Source of the DNA: Prochlorococcus sp. AG-459-N19
GTDB lineage: Bacteria > Cyanobacteriota > Cyanobacteriia > PCC-6307 > Cyanobiaceae
Length of the DNA stretch: 64,000 bases
Assembly: GCA_003209375.1 (NCBI GenBank)
Contig: QCRF01000004.1
Coordinates: forward strand, 33,628 to 97,627
Reading direction: 5' to 3'
The position numbers and the translations under genes were made by a program. The notes under the pieces were generated by a model that saw only the letters and a program-made list of their open reading frames with translations, ran no database searches and was not told where the DNA came from. This document shows, piece after piece, positions 1 to 9,885 of this stretch (positions within the stretch are counted from its first letter, which is position 1; every line of letters begins with the position of its first letter).

Positions 1-403
1 AATAAATACCCTTATTTGTAAATTTTTGAAAGATTTTTAAGTATCTAAAAAAACTAACTATTATTTCTAACACGTTTATATTTATTTTTTATATTATATC
101 AAGATTCAACATTGTATTAAATATTTTGTAAATGGTAAAAATATAAAAAAGATTTATAAAGAATTTACCTAAATTATATTTTTAGGAAGTAAAGATTTCT
201 TACTCTTTTCTATAATTTTAATAAAACCAAATAATGTTTGTTTTTCCAAGCTATTCTTTTTCAAGCTAATTTATAAAAATTTTTTTAGAACTTAAGCTTT
301 TAAATTTCTCGAGTAATATTCTTTACGATAAATAAACAAAAAATTTATATTTTGAACTTTTATTCTTAAGATTAATTTATTAATATTATCTTTGTAAGTT
401 TGT
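1..403. other. AT-rich intergenic start of window, no gene seen
   Basis: This stretch is extremely AT-rich and stop-dense in all frames of the supplied ORF track. I see no RNA gene, no convincing hairpin terminator and no recognisable broken gene. It probably belongs to the same low-density polysaccharide region as the genes that follow. Confidence 0.5.
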
Positions 404-1552
404 ATGAGAAATTATCAAATATTAATTGCCCATAATCATAGTTCTATTGAAGTAATGCATAGTTTAGTCCCATTCTATTTGTTATTAAATGAGAATTCAA
501 AATTTAATCTAAAATTTATTGATTATAAATTTCTTGATATTAGAAGACATAAAGCCGATTTGTTAATTTTGACTAGAAAGTATCATAAATACGATCATAA
601 TCAAACTAAAGATAAAAATTTTATAATAAGTGATATAAAAAAATATAGAAAAAGATATGATAAATTAATTTATTTTGATGACTCAGCTGCAGTTTCACAT
701 ATATTATATTTCATAATGCCATATGTAGATTATTATTGGGTTAGAGGATTATTAGTAGATAAAAATGAGTATGAAAAACCATTTTATGGAGGAAGAACTT
801 ATAGTGATTACTACTTTTTAAAATATGGAGTAAAAGATGAGAAAAAAAGTTTTAGTCCTGAATTTAAGTTTGATCATAATAATAAAATAAGGATCGCATG
901 GAATATAGGAATTGGGTGTTTCCCTATATTTAAAAATATATTTTTGAATAGATTTTACGTTTTTACTAGAAAATGTTGCTGTATTTTATCTTTTTTTTCC
1001 TTAAATATTATTTTAAAAAAGATCATATCTCTTTATATAATTCAGATGAAAAATTATTTAAAAGAAGAAATAAATTTAAAAAATAAGCTTAACCTAATTA
1101 ATGCAAGATTTTCTTTTGAAGGTTATGCAAATTCAGTAGGATTCAATAGAAAATTAATTATTCGTAAAATTATTAAGAACAAAAATTTTATAAAAGGAAG
1201 AATAAGTTCATGGAAATATACAAAAGAATTATCAAAAACAATAGCTATGTTATCCCCATTTGGATGGGGTGAAATATGTTACAGAGATTTTGAGGCGATA
1301 TTAAATAAAAATTTATTAATTAAGCCTGATATGGAACATATAGAAACATGGCCAAATATTTATAAAGATGAGCATTACTTTAAAATAGATTGGGATTCTC
1401 AAAATTTGTTTGAAATTGAAAATTATATTATTAAAAATAAAATTGATATTTATGGAAAAATCCAGAAATCAATTTCTGTTTATGTTAATGCCTTAGAAAC
1501 TTGTTCAAAAAGAGCAGAATCCCTATTAGAAGAAGTCCTTCTTGAAAATTAA
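404..1552 (+). CDS. putative glycosyltransferase of the surface-polysaccharide region
   Basis: The 382-residue protein probably transfers a sugar during cell-surface polysaccharide assembly. The C-terminal third contains SPFGWGEICYRDFEAI followed by IKPDMEHIETWPNIY. This resembles the donor-binding C-terminal part of GT-B-like glycosyltransferases, where a conserved Glu sits in an 'R.FE' context. There is no signal peptide; a hydrophobic, Cys-rich stretch near residues 185-215 could associate with the membrane. It stands alone, with long gaps on both sides, upstream of gmd. AT content looks even higher than in the core genes, which suits an accessory gene. The donor and acceptor sugars cannot be named. 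The fold assignment is an inference from one motif region. Confidence 0.6.
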   Translation: MRNYQILIAHNHSSIEVMHSLVPFYLLLNENSKFNLKFIDYKFLDIRRHKADLLILTRKYHKYDHNQTKDKNFIISDIKKYRKRYDKLIYFDDSAAVSHILYFIMPYVDYYWVRGLLVDKNEYEKPFYGGRTYSDYYFLKYGVKDEKKSFSPEFKFDHNNKIRIAWNIGIGCFPIFKNIFLNRFYVFTRKCCCILSFFSLNIILKKIISLYIIQMKNYLKEEINLKNKLNLINARFSFEGYANSVGFNRKLIIRKIIKNKNFIKGRISSWKYTKELSKTIAMLSPFGWGEICYRDFEAILNKNLLIKPDMEHIETWPNIYKDEHYFKIDWDSQNLFEIENYIIKNKIDIYGKIQKSISVYVNALETCSKRAESLLEEVLLEN

Positions 1553-2193
1553 TATTTTTTTTATCTCTTTATTTTGAGATAAAATCTTAAATTATCAAAT
1601 TAATTTTAAAACTATCAACGGAATATTAATATATTAAATTTTCTATTAAAGTCTAGAAACTTCTTCAAAAAGATAATTTTAAATTGAAAAACAATTTCCA
1701 AGCAAATACTTCAAAGCTATCGCAAAACAGTTAGGTAATAACACTGAAAAACTTTAATATATTAATTATGCGTTTTAAATGTTGCTTTTAAGTTGGCTAA
1801 TCTAATCTCATATCAAGAAATATTTGATTTATAGATTAATAAAAAGATATTAATAATTTTGTAGCTCTTTGATAGTGATATTTACTCTTATGAATTTTTT
1901 GGAAATGGAAAATTTTAATTATAAAATTTTGGAAGCTTCATTCTTCTAAATTCTGCTTGATTTTATCTTGTTTAATATAGTGCTCTTAAATCAAGAAATA
2001 AATCATAATGGATAATTAAGAATCCATTTTAAGTTCTCGATAGTTGAGATAGGTTTAAATTTTCTTTTTTCGATTATTTAAATTAAATTTTATTTGATTT
2101 TGATGAAAAAAATGTTTAAAGTAATTATAAAGTTTGATTATTTTTAAAATTTTAGTTAATCTGAACTAATGTAAAAACATTTGTTATTTATAA
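1553..2193. other. 640-bp intergenic region with a short repeat of the preceding gene's end
   Basis: No open gene is visible. A hairpin TTATCTC/GAGATAA (1561-1567 and 1576-1582) follows the preceding stop but lacks a downstream T-run, so I do not call a terminator. About 160 bp further on, 1654-1673 repeats the last part of the preceding gene (1494-1513) with one mismatch: TAGAAACTT, variable base, TTCAAAAAGA. This may be the relic of a related, lost gene. Confidence 0.4.
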
Positions 2194-3294
2194 ATGTTTG
2201 ACAGTTTTGCCATTGATAAAATCAATAAACAACCTGTTGCATTAATAACTGGCATCACAGGCCAAGATGGAAGTTATTTGGCTGAGTTTTTGTTAAATAA
2301 AGGATATATAGTACATGGAATAAAAAGGCGATCTAGTTCATTTAATACTGAAAGAATTGACCATTTATATCAAGATCCACATAAAGAAGGTACAACTTTT
2401 TTCTTACATTACGGCGACTTAACCGATAGTTCTAGTATTTATAGGATTTTAGAGATTGTACAACCTGATGAAATTTATAATTTAGGTGCTCAAAGCCATG
2501 TAGCAGTAAGTTTCGAATCCCCGGAATACACTGCTAATAGTGATGCAATTGGGACTTTAAGAATTCTTGAGGCTGTAAGAATGCTTGGTCTGATTAATAA
2601 AACAAAAATTTATCAAGCAAGCACAAGTGAGCTATACGGCTTGGTCACAGAATCACCTCAAAATGAATTGACTCCTTTTCATCCAAGGAGTCCATATGCC
2701 GTTTCTAAATTGTATGGATATTGGATCGTTGTTAATTACAGAGAAGCTTATAACATGTTTGCCTGTAATGGAATATTGTTTAATCATGAGTCTCCTAGAA
2801 GAGGGGAGACTTTTGTTACGAGAAAAATTACAAGAGGTTTCGCTAGAATCAATGAGGGACTTGAAAAATTTATTTATCTTGGCAATATAAACGCCCTAAG
2901 AGATTGGGGGCACGCAAGAGATTATGTAGAAATGCAATGGCAAATGCTTCAACAAGAAAAACCTGAGGATTTTGTAATAGCTACAGGTAGACAAGAGAGT
3001 GTGAGAAGATTTCTTGAATTAGCTGCAATTGAAATTGGATGGGGTGGTTTGAAATGGCGAGGTAAAGGAGTTGATGAGGTTGGGATTAGAATTGATAATG
3101 GTAAGGAAGTTGTTAAGATTGACCCTTCTTATTACAGACCTTCTGAGGTGCAAACACTCCTTGGCGATCCCTCCAAAGCAAAAATAAAATTAGGATGGGA
3201 GGCTAAATCCACTTTAGAAGAACTTGTTTCTGAGATGATAAGTTTTGATTTGAAAATTGCAAGAAGGGACTCATATAATTCTAAAAATTTTTAA
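2194..3294 (+). CDS. gmd: GDP-mannose 4,6-dehydratase
   Basis: Gmd converts GDP-D-mannose to GDP-4-keto-6-deoxy-D-mannose, the branch point for GDP-fucose, GDP-perosamine, GDP-rhamnose and GDP-colitose. The 366-residue length is normal for the family. The extended SDR signature is clear: the nucleotide-binding loop GITGQDG at residues 20-26, STSELYG at 143-149 with the Thr/Glu of the active site, and YAVSK at 168-172 supplying the catalytic Tyr and Lys. A 15-residue N-terminal extension precedes the Rossmann strand; the ATG at 2194 is the only good start. It is separated by an opposite-strand glycosyltransferase from the fcl/colC-like and colD-like genes that would use its product. Confidence 0.95.
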   Translation: MFDSFAIDKINKQPVALITGITGQDGSYLAEFLLNKGYIVHGIKRRSSSFNTERIDHLYQDPHKEGTTFFLHYGDLTDSSSIYRILEIVQPDEIYNLGAQSHVAVSFESPEYTANSDAIGTLRILEAVRMLGLINKTKIYQASTSELYGLVTESPQNELTPFHPRSPYAVSKLYGYWIVVNYREAYNMFACNGILFNHESPRRGETFVTRKITRGFARINEGLEKFIYLGNINALRDWGHARDYVEMQWQMLQQEKPEDFVIATGRQESVRRFLELAAIEIGWGGLKWRGKGVDEVGIRIDNGKEVVKIDPSYYRPSEVQTLLGDPSKAKIKLGWEAKSTLEELVSEMISFDLKIARRDSYNSKNF

Positions 3295-3709
3295 TTTAAA
3301 ATACCTTATGAACTAGAGTTGATTTCAAAAATTTTGGGACTCTAATTTAATTCTGAATCTTTTATTAAATACAGATATTGAGTTAGTAATATATATCCAA
3401 TCTATTATGGAACTCAATATGGAGTATTGAAAATCTATTAATAAGGTACTTTCGGTGATAAATAAAAATTATTGCTTGTCAAATGTTTTGAAAGCCTTTT
3501 AGCTAAAACCATTAAGTTTCAAGTTGGATTAGTAAATTCTATTACAAGTTAAATATTTTATCCAAGAATATAAAGGTTATTAATGCCGATGATGTGCAAA
3601 TGTATATCTCAAAAAGTATTTATTAGAGATTATTTAATATTAAAAATCAAAAAAATGATTTTTATTATTCCAAATAATTAGATATTTGAATTTCAATAAC
3701 AGCTGTTTA
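3295..3709. other. 414-bp intergenic region without a recognisable gene
   Basis: This gap lies between gmd and a converging glycosyltransferase gene. Reading frames are broken by frequent stops. A short coding-like run (VINADDVQMYIS around 3575-3615) could be the trace of a decayed gene, but I cannot identify it. No T-rich hairpin terminator is evident. Confidence 0.4.
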
Positions 3710-4876
3710 TTATATTAGTTCCTTTAAAAATCTATTTACTTTCTTGCCTATATAGTCACTTGATAAATATTTTGATGCATATCTTTTCCCATTTATTCCA
3801 ATACTTAACGAAAGATTCTTATTACCACCTAATTCTAAGAAGGCATTGGCAAGATCTTCAGGCTTCAGAGTTTTAGGAATAAAAAAGACCTCTTTTTTAT
3901 GTTTAAACAATAATGAAAAGGGTTCTACATTTGTCAATATTACTGGTTTCGATGTTGCAAAATATTCTGGTAATCTAGTCGGAAATACATGAGCTGTTTC
4001 TTCATCATCTTTACGAAGATGCACAAAACAATTTGCTGTATCTAATAACCTTGCCTTTTTGGTATTTGATAGAAAACCTGTTGTTTTTATATTTTTATTT
4101 TTTTTTACATTTTTAATTACGTTTCGTAATAAAAGTCTTTCAAAAAAAGTAGATCCTTGATTTCCAATGATTATTAATTCAGTTGATAATCCTTTTTGAT
4201 TAGCTATATCAATAGCCTTAATTAAAACCATGGGCATTTCTCTTCGAAATAATCTTCCCATGAATATAATTCGGAAACTTTGTAATTTATTTTTAGAGGA
4301 GGATTGAAAATTATTTAATTTTTCAAATCTAGGCAATAAAGCAGGAAATAATACTGATTTCTTACCAATAGATTTTGCAAATTTCTCCCATTTTGGAGTA
4401 AGAACTATAAATCCATCAATATTGTGAAAGCTATTTAATAGGGCTTTTGTTTGCATGTAAAACACTCCATTTAATAAAGTTCTCGGAGTGATTGGCATTC
4501 TTTCTCCACAATCAACAACGCATTTTATATTGTGTTTATGACAGATTGAATTTATTGGATCTATTAAAGTTGAAAATGTGGAGTAAACAATAATAATTTC
4601 GATATTTAGAGTCTTTATTAGTTTTGATAAATTTTTCTTATAAAAAATGGAGGCTCTAAGGTTCGCATCAAATGCTTTTGGGAGAAAAAAATGTTTTTTA
4701 GGTAAATTACAAATAACCCTATTCTTTCTTATAGCAAAATCATTTTTAATGTAATTAAAGCCGCAAAGGAAAACATTATTATTAAATTTGTTTAAAGCAT
4801 CAGATAATAAATTCAAACGATTTAATGCAGCACAGGGAACACTAAAAGCATTTGAAGTGCAAATTAAAATATTCAT
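3710..4876 (-). CDS. glycosyltransferase, GT4-like (group 1)
   Basis: This 388-residue GT-B enzyme probably adds a sugar to the surface polysaccharide. The N-terminal half opens with the strand MNILICTSNAF and a LNLLSDALNKFNN helix typical of acceptor domains. The C-terminal half has the donor-domain hallmark IIFMGRLFRREMPMVLIKAI and later FPTRLPEYFATSKPVI, matching the usual 'E.ma.g.PvI' region of family GT4. It is the only minus-strand gene between gmd and the fcl/colC-like gene, so it is transcribed separately from them. The donor sugar is unknown; a GDP-linked deoxysugar made by its neighbours is possible but unproven. Confidence 0.8.
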   Translation of the reverse strand: MNILICTSNAFSVPCAALNRLNLLSDALNKFNNNVFLCGFNYIKNDFAIRKNRVICNLPKKHFFLPKAFDANLRASIFYKKNLSKLIKTLNIEIIIVYSTFSTLIDPINSICHKHNIKCVVDCGERMPITPRTLLNGVFYMQTKALLNSFHNIDGFIVLTPKWEKFAKSIGKKSVLFPALLPRFEKLNNFQSSSKNKLQSFRIIFMGRLFRREMPMVLIKAIDIANQKGLSTELIIIGNQGSTFFERLLLRNVIKNVKKNKNIKTTGFLSNTKKARLLDTANCFVHLRKDDEETAHVFPTRLPEYFATSKPVILTNVEPFSLLFKHKKEVFFIPKTLKPEDLANAFLELGGNKNLSLSIGINGKRYASKYLSSDYIGKKVNRFLKELI

Positions 4877-5088
4877 TCTAATCCTTAAAAAAGTAAGTTA
4901 TTAAATCCTATTACTTTATGAAAAAAAAAACTAATGGAGGATAACTTAATATAAAAAAGATAAAGTTATACTAGTCAAGAGTATAATTTTTTAAATCAAT
5001 TTCGAAAACAACACTAATATGTGTTCTATGAATATCCTATTATAGATTTTGAGATACTTATCTATTCTTAATTAATTTAATTAAATAA

Positions 5089-6051
5089 TTGATGATGGAT
5101 TCAAATACATTTGAAAAATGCTTCATTGCAGGTCATAAAGGTATGGTAGGCTCAGCAATATTGAGGAAATTAAAAGAAAATAAAAAATATGAAATAATAA
5201 CAGCCGAAAGATCTGAGCTTGATTTGGTAAATCAAGTACAAGTTTCAGAATTTTTTCAAAGTAATAAACCTTCCATTGTTATTTTGGCTGCTGCTAAGGT
5301 TGGCGGCATCAGGATAAATAGAACAAAGCAGGCAGATTTCCTATATCAAAATCTGATGATTCAAAATAACGTTTTACACTCTGCTGCTAAAAGTGGTGTA
5401 AAAAAAATTTTGTTTTTAGGTAGCTCTTGTATATATCCAAGAGAGTCGCCTCAACCTATCCTTGAAGAATATTTAATGCAGGGTCCTCTAGAACCAACAA
5501 ATGAAGGTTATGCATTAGCCAAAATAAGTGGACTAAAATTAGCTCAATTTTACAGTCATAGCTACGGTATAAAATGTATCTGCCCAATGCCATGTAATCT
5601 CTATGGAACAAATGATAATTTTGATAAAAATAATTCTCATGTGTTAGCGGCCTTAGTTAGAAGATTTGTTGATGCAGTTGAAGAATCTAAGGATTGCGAA
5701 ATGTTATGGGGAACTGGCGATGCAATGAGAGAATTTCTTCATGTTGATGATGCTGCCGATGCTTTTTTATTACTTCTTGAGAAATGGGATTCAAGTGATC
5801 ATGTCAATGTCGGTTCAGGTAAAGATATATCAATTAAAAATCTTGCAAAGAAAGTTGCATATTTTGCAGGATATAAGGGAGATATAAGATGGGAGAATTC
5901 ACCCCAAGAAAATGGGATGCCCCGTAAACTATTAGACGTTACAAAAATCAATAAGTTAGACTTTAAACCAAAAATTTCATTAGATGATGGAATCATTCAA
6001 ATGATTAAAATCTATAAAAACTCAAAAATTATTCATAACAATCAAATTTGA
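5089..6051 (+). CDS. fcl: GDP-fucose synthase / ColC-type 4-keto-sugar epimerase-reductase
   Basis: This short-chain dehydrogenase of 320 residues takes a GDP-4-keto-6-deoxy sugar, epimerises it and reduces the 4-keto group with NADPH. Visible signatures are GHKGMVG at residues 15-21, GSSCIYP at 111-117 carrying the epimerisation Cys, YALAK at 141-145 with catalytic Tyr and Lys, and SHV at 183-185 with the partner His. These residues occur both in Fcl (GDP-L-fucose) and in ColC (GDP-L-colitose). It lies 3 bp before the ColD-like gene in one transcription unit, so ColC activity is a real alternative to fucose synthesis. Family assignment is firm; the substrate is not. An ATGATG pair at 5089/5092 offers two starts one codon apart. 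Confidence 0.85.
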   Translation: MMMDSNTFEKCFIAGHKGMVGSAILRKLKENKKYEIITAERSELDLVNQVQVSEFFQSNKPSIVILAAAKVGGIRINRTKQADFLYQNLMIQNNVLHSAAKSGVKKILFLGSSCIYPRESPQPILEEYLMQGPLEPTNEGYALAKISGLKLAQFYSHSYGIKCICPMPCNLYGTNDNFDKNNSHVLAALVRRFVDAVEESKDCEMLWGTGDAMREFLHVDDAADAFLLLLEKWDSSDHVNVGSGKDISIKNLAKKVAYFAGYKGDIRWENSPQENGMPRKLLDVTKINKLDFKPKISLDDGIIQMIKIYKNSKIIHNNQI

Positions 6052-6054
6052 TAA

Positions 6055-7230
6055 ATGATCCCTTTAATGAAGAACGCGTTCACTAATGAACATAAAACAA
6101 AAGAACTTTTAGCAGAATTTATTGTCTCAGCAGACAAACTAAGTATGGGAGATAAATGTTTTAAATTTGAGAGAGAATTTTCAATAATTCAAGAAACAAA
6201 ACACTCAATACTTTTTAATAGCGGTGGGAGTGCAAATTTAGCTTTATTACAAACTTTAAAAAATCTAAATCGCTTAAAAAATAATTCAAAAATTGGATTT
6301 TCCGCATTGACTTGGTCAACGAATGTAATGCCGATTATTCAATTAGGTATGATCCCAGTAGCTATTGATTGTGAACCAAATACTTTGAATACAATGTCTA
6401 CAAATATTCTTGATACTTTAAATTACTGCGATTTAGATGCAATATTTATAACGAATGTTCTTGGTTTCTCTGGGGATCTTGAAAAAATAAAAGATATTTG
6501 TGAATCAAAAAATATAATATTAATAGAAGATAATTGTGAAGCTTTAGGAACTAAATTACCATCAGGTAGAACAGGTAACTTTGGCCTAGGAGCCTCATTC
6601 TCATTCTTTGTTGCTCATCATATGTCAACCATTGAAGGTGGGATGATATGTACAAAAGATGATGAAGTTGCTCAAATGCTTAGAATGGTTCGAGCTAATG
6701 GATGGGATAGAAATTTGACTGCTCAACAACAAAATAATTTAAGAAGTGAATACGAGGTTAAAACTGAATTTCAAGCAAAATATACTTTTTATGATCTTGG
6801 ATTTAACTTTAGACCAACAGAAATTACAGGTTTTATAGGTTTAGAGCAATTAAAATTCCTTGAAAACAATATTCAAAAAAGGAGAGATAATCATTTAGAG
6901 CTGGATATGCAAGTTCAAAAAAATTTGGATTTAATAAGCGTTCAACACTCACATATTAAAGATATATCACCTTTTGCTTTCCCAATTATTTGCAGAGATG
7001 AAGAAAAAAGATCTTATTATTGTGAGCAGTTTGCATGTTCAGGTATTGAGATTAGACCTATGATTGCAGGCAATATACAAAATCAACCTTTTTTTAGAAA
7101 ATATGTAGATAAATCTTTCTCATGTCCGGGTGCAGATTTCTTGCATAAGAATTCATTCTATTGTGGTAACTATCCAGAGTTAAATACTGCTGATTTAGAA
7201 TTAATTAAAAGTTGTTTATATAGAATTTAA
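6055..7230 (+). CDS. PLP-dependent sugar 3-dehydratase, ColD-like (DegT/DnrJ/EryC1 fold)
   Basis: The 391-residue protein belongs to the DegT/DnrJ/EryC1 aminotransferase-fold family but appears to be a dehydratase. Where aminotransferases carry the PLP-binding Lys, this protein reads SFFVAHHMSTIEGG, giving His at residues 188-189. That Lys-to-His change is the hallmark of GDP-4-keto-6-deoxymannose 3-dehydratase (ColD) and, in the CDP series, of E1/RfbH. The cofactor-binding EDNCEALG segment (158-165) is present. Length is close to ColD. No N-terminal iron-sulphur cysteine motif of the E1 type is seen, which favours ColD. It starts 3 bp after the fcl/colC-like stop. With gmd nearby this would give GDP-colitose or a related 3,6-dideoxyhexose. 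The substrate is inferred from context. Confidence 0.8.
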   Translation: MIPLMKNAFTNEHKTKELLAEFIVSADKLSMGDKCFKFEREFSIIQETKHSILFNSGGSANLALLQTLKNLNRLKNNSKIGFSALTWSTNVMPIIQLGMIPVAIDCEPNTLNTMSTNILDTLNYCDLDAIFITNVLGFSGDLEKIKDICESKNIILIEDNCEALGTKLPSGRTGNFGLGASFSFFVAHHMSTIEGGMICTKDDEVAQMLRMVRANGWDRNLTAQQQNNLRSEYEVKTEFQAKYTFYDLGFNFRPTEITGFIGLEQLKFLENNIQKRRDNHLELDMQVQKNLDLISVQHSHIKDISPFAFPIICRDEEKRSYYCEQFACSGIEIRPMIAGNIQNQPFFRKYVDKSFSCPGADFLHKNSFYCGNYPELNTADLELIKSCLYRI

Positions 7231-7328
7231 AAATCCAATTATTTTTTAAAGCTTGATAATTTACACTATGAGAGATCTATTCCCGCATTATTATTTAAAG
7301 AGATTGATTTTTAACACAAAGATATATT

Positions 7329-8687
7329 TTAAATAGTTGATACGTTTTTGATTTTATTTTTTGTATTTTCATCAATTATGCATTTAAGGCCTGAAAGCAA
7401 TATCCAAAAAAGTAGATTTATCTTACCATCGTAGTAAGGCATGTCATTGAGGTGAAAAATTATTGAGCAAAAAGAAGAAGTAAGCCAATATTTATTGATG
7501 CAATAAAGGCCAGTTTTATTATTAACTTTAATAAGTTTATAACTTTCATAAAGAAGTTTTATTACAAAAATTGTAAAAATTACTGAAGCAAATATGCCGT
7601 AATTATAAGTAACTTCAAGAAATATATTATGAGTATGAGTAGTTAGTGAAATTTTACTTTTTAAAAAATACATAATTGTAAACGTTGAAGCCCCCCACCC
7701 AAAAAAAGGTTTCTTAAGAATAAATAAAATTGTATTTTTATATGTATCGTATCTATGCAAATAATTTAAATTAAATTCAGAAATAGAAAAAGACTTACTA
7801 AGCAATTTTGTAGGAATTACAGTATCGATAATCTCGATGATATAAAGGGGTAAAAAAGATTTGAGTAAATTAATAAGTATGAGAGCTCCGAAAGCTATTG
7901 AAATTATTGAAAATATAATTTTTGAACTAAAAACTAATAAAGTTGATACTGAGATGCTAAATAAGCCATTCCTTGAGCTGGTTAAAATTAAAAGATAGAA
8001 AATTAAGGATGAATATAGCAAATAAATTAAGAATTTATACTTTTTAGACTTATTTTTAATTATTATAAAACAAGCAAAAGGCAATATTGTCGCTAACCAA
8101 TAAGATGTATAGTTTGGATTATTGAATAAGCCAGTAATTCCAGATTCCGCATTCTCAAAGGGTTTTTGAAACCATGTAATTAAACCAAAGAAAGTTGTGA
8201 AGGGACCATACCAACTTAACCAATTTTGAGTTACGCAACTAAAAATTACAGGTATTGATCCTATTAATAAGGCCTTGCAGAATAATATTCTTTGTTTGGA
8301 ATTTGCCAGATAAGATTGAAAGGCGTAAAAAGTTAAAAATAAAGGTAGCCAATTAAAAAGATCGATCCACGAACCCTTTATTAAATGTACAATTTCCTCG
8401 TTATCAATTGTAAAAACTTTAAATACGTAACTAATTAACATTAGTAATGAAAGAATTAAAAGAGAAATATTCCATTTATCTTCAAGAAATTTATTACCGT
8501 TTTTAATTAATGATAAAAAAATAGAAATTAAGAGAAAGATAGCACTTATAGGAAGTGCAGAAGGTAATAAAGAAATTCCTATCAAAAAACAAATTTGACC
8601 TAGAAAAATATATTCCTTTGATTTAAATAAATTTAATAGAACATCAATTATTTTTTTAGGATATATTTTCTTCTTTAATGAACTCAT
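7329..8687 (-). CDS. O-antigen ligase / Wzy-like polymerase
   Basis: This is a 452-residue polytopic inner-membrane protein with about ten or more hydrophobic segments. Between residues roughly 330 and 365 it has FFGWGASTF followed by THTHNIFLEVTYNYGI. That matches the O-antigen ligase/polymerase signature in which a periplasmic loop ends in an H-x-N-x-x-L-E motif. It would join oligosaccharide units or attach the O chain to lipid A core. It converges with the ColD-like gene and is the last island gene before tRNA-Arg. Whether it is a ligase (WaaL) or a polymerase (Wzy) cannot be told from sequence. Lys-rich ends suggest cytoplasmic termini. Confidence 0.75.
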   Translation of the reverse strand: MSSLKKKIYPKKIIDVLLNLFKSKEYIFLGQICFLIGISLLPSALPISAIFLLISIFLSLIKNGNKFLEDKWNISLLILSLLMLISYVFKVFTIDNEEIVHLIKGSWIDLFNWLPLFLTFYAFQSYLANSKQRILFCKALLIGSIPVIFSCVTQNWLSWYGPFTTFFGLITWFQKPFENAESGITGLFNNPNYTSYWLATILPFACFIIIKNKSKKYKFLIYLLYSSLIFYLLILTSSRNGLFSISVSTLLVFSSKIIFSIISIAFGALILINLLKSFLPLYIIEIIDTVIPTKLLSKSFSISEFNLNYLHRYDTYKNTILFILKKPFFGWGASTFTIMYFLKSKISLTTHTHNIFLEVTYNYGIFASVIFTIFVIKLLYESYKLIKVNNKTGLYCINKYWLTSSFCSIIFHLNDMPYYDGKINLLFWILLSGLKCIIDENTKNKIKNVSTI

Positions 8688-8746
8688 GTGCTAATTGAAA
8701 AAATATTTCTTAAGATTTGACAAACTTCTTTGGTTAAAATAATTCA

Positions 8747-8820
<74 letters not shown>

Positions 8821-8956
8821 ATCTTTTTATTATATCCAACACTATAAGCCAAAACAATCTAAGTAAATTCTTTTTATGATTTAGTAAATATCTATTTATT
8901 TATATTCTCTTTCAATAAGAAATCACATAATATTAAAATATCATGCACTTTTAATT

Positions 8957-9640
8957 TTGCCCAAAAGACTTACTGAAAAACAAAAAAAAGAAATATTGAA
9001 AAGTTTTAGATCTGGTGTAGCTATTGATGTTTTGTCACAAAAACATAATTGCACTCATTCAACTATTACTAGAAATCTGAAAAAAAGTCTTGGAGAATTT
9101 GAATATAAGGAGTTATTAAATAAAAGTAAATCCTTAAAAGAGAAATCTAAAATATATAAGAAGCAAAATAATGATTTTAAAGAAACAAAGTTTGATATTG
9201 AAGAATTTAAAAATGATTCCAATGATCCTTACGTTTTAGATGAAAATATAACTGTTTCAAATTTTGCACCAATTGATTCTTTTTTTGAAATTGCTCCAAT
9301 AGATTATGAGATGGATAATGCATCTCGAAAAGAATTAAGTTCAGTTCCCTTATCAGACGTAGATTTCCCTAAGGTTGTTTATATGATTGTGGATAAAAAA
9401 ATTGAGTTAGATATAAAATTATTAAAAGATTTTCCTGAATGGGATTTCTTACCTCATGATGATTTGAATAGAAAAACTATAGAGATTTTCTTTGATTTAA
9501 ATCTTGCTAAAAGATCTTGTAATAAAGAGCAAAAGGTACTTAAAGTCCCAAATACTGATGTATTTAGAATTACAGCACCTATTCTTATTGAAAAAGGAAT
9601 TTCAAGAATAGTTTGCGCTGAAAATCTTATAGCTCTTTGA
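8957..9640 (+). CDS. conserved hypothetical protein with N-terminal helix-turn-helix
   Basis: This 227-residue protein of unknown function begins with a homeodomain/resolvase-like helix-turn-helix: LTEKQKKEILKSFRSG, then SQKHNCTHSTITRNLKKSL at about residues 5-43. A charged linker follows, and then an acidic domain of about 130 residues ending KGISRIVCAENLIAL. The first part suggests DNA binding; the second has no motif I know. TTG at 8957 is the only start that keeps the HTH, because no in-frame ATG lies just upstream. It sits alone between tRNA-Arg and a small membrane-protein gene on the other strand. A transcriptional regulator is plausible. Confidence 0.65.
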   Translation: MPKRLTEKQKKEILKSFRSGVAIDVLSQKHNCTHSTITRNLKKSLGEFEYKELLNKSKSLKEKSKIYKKQNNDFKETKFDIEEFKNDSNDPYVLDENITVSNFAPIDSFFEIAPIDYEMDNASRKELSSVPLSDVDFPKVVYMIVDKKIELDIKLLKDFPEWDFLPHDDLNRKTIEIFFDLNLAKRSCNKEQKVLKVPNTDVFRITAPILIEKGISRIVCAENLIAL

Positions 9641-9647
9641 GCTCTTT

Positions 9648-9860
9648 TTACTCATTATTGAAAACCAAAAAGCTTCCAAAAATAGAACCTAATATAAAAC
9701 TAGAACCTGCTATAAAACTTATTGGGAGTTCAATAGATTTGCTGATTAACAAGTCTACCTTGCTTTTGTTTGAGCTATTTTGTATCCCAATAAATAAAAG
9801 CGCAAATAAACAAAAATTGAAAGTTGCTGTGAAGAATAATTTTTTAATAAAAAATCTCAT
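9648..9860 (-). CDS. small two-TM membrane protein (LapA/DUF1049-like)
   Basis: The product is 70 residues starting MRFFIKKLFF. It has two hydrophobic segments (about residues 7-24 and 48-66) separated by a polar loop, with SFIAGSSFILGSIFGSFL as the second helix. That layout is typical of LapA/DUF1049 small proteins in cyanobacteria. The supplied 107-aa ORF extends into the end of rsmI; the internal ATG at 9860 gives the normal length. It lies 25 bp downstream of rsmI and may be cotranscribed. The opposite-strand ORF at 9637-9864 is a shadow. Confidence 0.6.
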   Translation of the reverse strand: MRFFIKKLFFTATFNFCLFALLFIGIQNSSNKSKVDLLISKSIELPISFIAGSSFILGSIFGSFLVFNNE

Positions 9861-9885
9861 ATAAATTAATAATTTATTTATGACT

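Noticed and set aside
1561-1582. Hairpin TTATCTC/GAGATAA as a terminator
   Set aside because: The stem is AT-rich and no T-run follows on the plus strand.
3560-3640. Possible pseudogene fragment VINADDVQMYIS
   Set aside because: The open segment is too short and matches no family I can name.
9637-9864. Plus-strand 75-aa ORF
   Set aside because: It is the antisense shadow of the LapA-like minus-strand gene, whose hydropathy pattern is far more natural.
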